Below, piece by piece: positions 12,433 to 14,538 of a stretch of 14,538 nucleotides of DNA. The DNA is taken from positions 1-14,538 of the forward strand of contig JAISBR010000201.1 of NCBI GenBank assembly GCA_031266095.1. Direction: 5' to 3'. The DNA comes from Treponema sp. (GTDB lineage Bacteria > Spirochaetota > Spirochaetia > Treponematales > Breznakiellaceae). Position 1 is the first letter of the stretch. The number at the start of each line of letters is the position of its first letter. A program made the translations under genes and the position numbers. The notes under the pieces were generated by a model. The model saw nothing but the letters and a program-made list of their open reading frames with translations. It ran no database searches and was not told the origin of the DNA.

Positions 12433-14076
12433 TCAAAAATTACTGCTTGCCGCTTTTGCGGCAGCGATAAAATCCCTGAACAGAGGGGCCGCCGCGGTAG
12501 GCTTGGATTTAAACTCCGGATGGAACTGCACCCCCAGGCCCCAGGGATGATCCGGCCACTCGACACATTCCACCAGGCTGCCGTCCGGGGTAAGGGCCGC
12601 GATTTTAAGTCCGCTTTCGGCCATTTCCCCGCGGTACTGGTTTGAGAATTCATAACGGTGCCGGTGCCGCTCCCAGATATGCTTCTCCCCATAGGCGGCC
12701 AGAATGTGGGTGCCTTCCCCGGCTACCGATTCGCTTTTTCCCAGTCGCATGGTTCCTCCGTAATTCTGTACATCGACCTGCTCTTCCAGCAGACTCACCA
12801 CCGGGTGCCTGGAGTCCTGGTTAAACTCGGTGGAATCCGCGTTATCCCACCCCAGCACATTCCGGCCCCATTCGATCACCATTATCTGCATGCCCAGACA
12901 GATCCCCAAATAGGGCGCTTTATTCGTCCGGGCCCAGGCCGCAGCCTTCACCATGCCGTTGATCCCCCGCTGGCCAAAACCACCGGGGACCAGGATGCCG
13001 TCGATTCCACCGTCCGCGGGCGAATCCGCCGCCCGCGGGCCCAGTATAGTATTAACGTTCTCCGCCTCTTCAAGCCGGGAGGAATCGATCTTCACCAGTT
13101 CCACCTCGACAGCACACTCCAGCCCGGCATGGAACAGGGCCTCGTATACCGATTTGTAGGCGTCATGCAGTTCCATGTATTTGCCCACAATGCCGATCCG
13201 CACTTTTCCCTTCCGGGCGGAGAAGCGCTCCGTCACAGATTTCCAGGCCCGGATATCCGCGTGCCGGCTTTCCACCCCCAATTTCTTCAAAACCACCTGA
13301 TCCAGCTTTTGTTCGAAGAAAACAAGGGGGATCTCATAAATTGTAGTATCAATATTATAGGAAGTAAAGACCGCATCAGGATCAACATTGGTAAAGAGGG
13401 CGATTTTCCGTCTGGTGGCCTCGTCCATCATCACCGGAGCGCGGCAAATCAGCACATCCGGCTGAATTCCCATTTCCTGCATAGATTTTACCGAGTGCTG
13501 CGTGGGCTTGGTCTTGAGTTCCCCGCCGGCCACCTCGGGGATGAGGGTAAGGTGCGCCGAAATAACATCGATTCTGCCGCACTCGTGGATCATCTGCCGG
13601 GCCGCTTCCAGGAAGGGAATGGATTCGATGTCCCCCACCGTACCGCCGATTTCTACGATTACCACATCGGTGTCCGGATCTTCTTTGGAAACCGCCAAAA
13701 TCCGACTCTTTATCTCGTCGGTGATGTGGGGGATCACCTGGACGCAGCGCCCCAGAAAACGGCCTTCCCGCTCTTTGCGGATAACAGCCTCGTAAACCTG
13801 GCCGGTGGTCACCGAATTGGCCTTGGTAAGGCGTCCTCTGGTAAACCGGGCGTAATTACCCAGATCCAGGTCCGTTTCAGCCCCATCGTCGGTTACATAG
13901 ACCTCACCGTGCTGGTAAGGACTCATGGTCCCCGCGTCCACATTGATATAGGGGTCGCATTTGACCATCCGAACATTCAGTCCCCTGGCTTCCAGCAAAG
14001 CCCCCAGGGACGACGCGGCAACACCTTTCCCCAAACTGGAACAGACGCCGCCTGAGACAAAAATGAACTTGTTCAT
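12433..14076 (-). CDS. pyrG: CTP synthase
   Basis: 547 residues, normal length. It makes CTP from UTP, ATP and glutamine in the cytosol. The N-terminal amidoligase domain (about 1-270) has VCSSLGKGVAASSLG, KCDPYINVDAGTMSPYQHGE and EIGGTVGDIES. The C-terminal glutamine amidotransferase domain (about 292-547) has nucleophile Cys393 in YLGICLGMQ and the His519-Glu521 pair in VQFHPEF. All key residues are present. ATG at 14076 begins the family's conserved N-terminus (MNKFIFVSGGVCSSLG), so the start is secure, yet no ribosome site precedes it; see the promoter at 14085-14113. It is the first gene of the pyrG-lptC-lptA-lptB operon. The plus-strand frame across it is only a shadow. Confidence 0.97.
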   Translation of the reverse strand: MNKFIFVSGGVCSSLGKGVAASSLGALLEARGLNVRMVKCDPYINVDAGTMSPYQHGEVYVTDDGAETDLDLGNYARFTRGRLTKANSVTTGQVYEAVIRKEREGRFLGRCVQVIPHITDEIKSRILAVSKEDPDTDVVIVEIGGTVGDIESIPFLEAARQMIHECGRIDVISAHLTLIPEVAGGELKTKPTQHSVKSMQEMGIQPDVLICRAPVMMDEATRRKIALFTNVDPDAVFTSYNIDTTIYEIPLVFFEQKLDQVVLKKLGVESRHADIRAWKSVTERFSARKGKVRIGIVGKYMELHDAYKSVYEALFHAGLECAVEVELVKIDSSRLEEAENVNTILGPRAADSPADGGIDGILVPGGFGQRGINGMVKAAAWARTNKAPYLGICLGMQIMVIEWGRNVLGWDNADSTEFNQDSRHPVVSLLEEQVDVQNYGGTMRLGKSESVAGEGTHILAAYGEKHIWERHRHRYEFSNQYRGEMAESGLKIAALTPDGSLVECVEWPDHPWGLGVQFHPEFKSKPTAAAPLFRDFIAAAKAASSNF

Positions 14077-14084
14077 GTAATAAT

Positions 14085-14113
14085 ATTATTCCGAGAAAAG
14101 GAGGCTTGGTCAA
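14085..14113 (-). promoter_or_regulatory. Sigma70-type promoter of the pyrG-lpt operon
   Basis: On the minus strand TTGACC (14113-14108), 17 bases, AATAAT (14090-14085). Transcription would start at about 14078-14076, at or beside the pyrG ATG (14076), giving a leaderless or near-leaderless mRNA. The 12-base palindrome AATAATATTATT covers the -10 area. Confidence 0.55.
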
Positions 14114-14200
14114 GGCGTAGCAGGCCCTCCGGGCCGCTTTTCCGGTACCCGATCCGGCTATGGTAAGCGCCTCGAATTTTTTATATTTTCTTTCAGATAA

Positions 14201-14230
14201 TTGTTATTTTTTTATATAATACGCTATAAT
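14201..14230 (+). promoter_or_regulatory. Promoter for the poly-C gene
   Basis: TTGTTA (14201-14206), 18 bases, TATAAT (14225-14230), in A+T-rich DNA; a second TATAAT lies at 14215-14220. The ribosome site GGAGGTGAT (14241-14249) ends four bases before the ATG at 14254 and is nearly perfect. Confidence 0.6.
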
Positions 14231-14253
14231 AATAACGAATGGAGGTGATAATT

Positions 14254-14538
14254 ATGTCGAATGAAATCGGCCGTTTGTCCAAGGGATTTTTTGCGGGTTC
14301 AAAAACCACGCAAAGATATAGCCCCCCCCCCCCCCCCCCTCGAACATTTTACCTTTTGTAACCGGCAGCGGCTTTCCCTAAACCGTCACAAGACAGCCTC
14401 CGCGGTATTGCTCATCCAAACCGGCATGTTCGCCGCCGCGGCCCTTATCAGCCTCCTCTTGGCGGCCTGTCCCCTGCCGATGGGCCCCGATTGGCAGAAG
14501 ATCGTCTTTGTCCCCCTGGTCGATCTCCCCTTCGGCGC
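14254..14538 (+). CDS. Phase-variable gene start, membrane or lipoprotein, partial and out of frame
   Basis: ATG at 14254 with an almost perfect ribosome site encodes MSNEIGRLSKGFFAGSKTT QRYS, then an 18-C tract (14322-14339) encodes prolines, and the frame soon stops (TAA at 14359-14361). The frame one base later is open to the window end and reads EHFTFCNRQRLSLNRHKTAS, then AVLLIQTGMFAAAALISLLLAAC, then PMGPDWQKIVFVPLVDLPFG. So tracts of 14, 17 or 20 C would give one continuous protein; the 18 seen here give a truncated product. The hydrophobic stretch ending LAAC could be a transmembrane helix or a lipobox. No family recognised. The gene runs off the window. The downstream ATG at 14426 has no ribosome site. 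Confidence 0.65.
14322..14339. repeat. Homopolymer of 18 C
   Basis: It lies 68 bases after the ATG of the gene at 14254. Long C/G tracts are typical slippage sites for on/off switching in bacteria, including poly-G tracts in treponemes. Sequencing error in tract length is possible. Confidence 0.95.

Noticed and set aside
12658..14055. A 465-residue plus-strand frame
   Set aside because: It is exactly antisense to pyrG, whose conserved motifs are complete.
14123..14141. GGCCC-TCC-GGGCC hairpin followed by GCTTTT as a terminator
   Set aside because: No plus-strand gene ends before it and the T run is short; no clear role could be assigned.

Overview
The window looks like a chromosomal piece of a Treponema-like spirochete, probably from a host-associated lineage such as the termite-gut treponemes. 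This is inferred from three things. One is a conserved pyrG-lptC-lptA-lptB block in which LptC looks like a lipoprotein. Another is near-50% G+C with strong Shine-Dalgarno sites. The third is a mix of insertion sequences, prophage debris and XRE regulators. No rRNA or other species marker is present, so the genus is an inference.

Layout. 1-550: 3' part of an IS5-type transposase split into two frames at a nine-G run. 551-748: no clear gene, perhaps the tail of a broken one. 749-4892: a 4.1-kb patchwork bounded by two inverted IS630-type ends (50 of 54 bases identical, TA at each outer border). It holds a truncated ISAs1-type transposase, tRNA-Lys(CTT) with a good promoter and terminator, a decayed tyrosine recombinase next to that tRNA, and a minus-strand prophage lysis operon. 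The operon order is a phage protein, a YkuD-like cell-wall enzyme, a holin-like protein, an i-spanin, an o-spanin overlapping it in another frame, a small secreted protein, and a terminator. 4893-5083: nothing recognised. 5084-7365: an acyl-CoA synthetase and an XRE-cupin regulator in one minus-strand operon. 7531-8344: a small exported protein and, divergently, an XRE regulator whose frame runs into the promoter and body of tRNA-Ala(GGC). 8463-14076: minus-strand operon pyrG-lptC-lptA-lptB. 14254-end: start of a gene with an 18-C tract that puts its two halves out of frame.

How it works together. The pyrG-lpt block makes CTP and supplies envelope-lipid transport parts (a periplasmic bridge and its ATPase). 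The LptB homologue is unusual: about 580 residues of Pro/Ala/Gln/Arg-rich repeats (17 units) precede a normal ABC ATPase. The acyl-CoA synthetase and its regulator look like a self-contained, ligand-responsive organic-acid activation unit. The mobile region shows repeated insertion and deletion around tRNA-Lys that kept only the lysis end of a prophage. The main candidates for new biology are the poly-C switchable gene at the right edge, the repeat-fused LptB, and the compact lysis cassette with an L,D-transpeptidase-like enzyme in the endolysin position.
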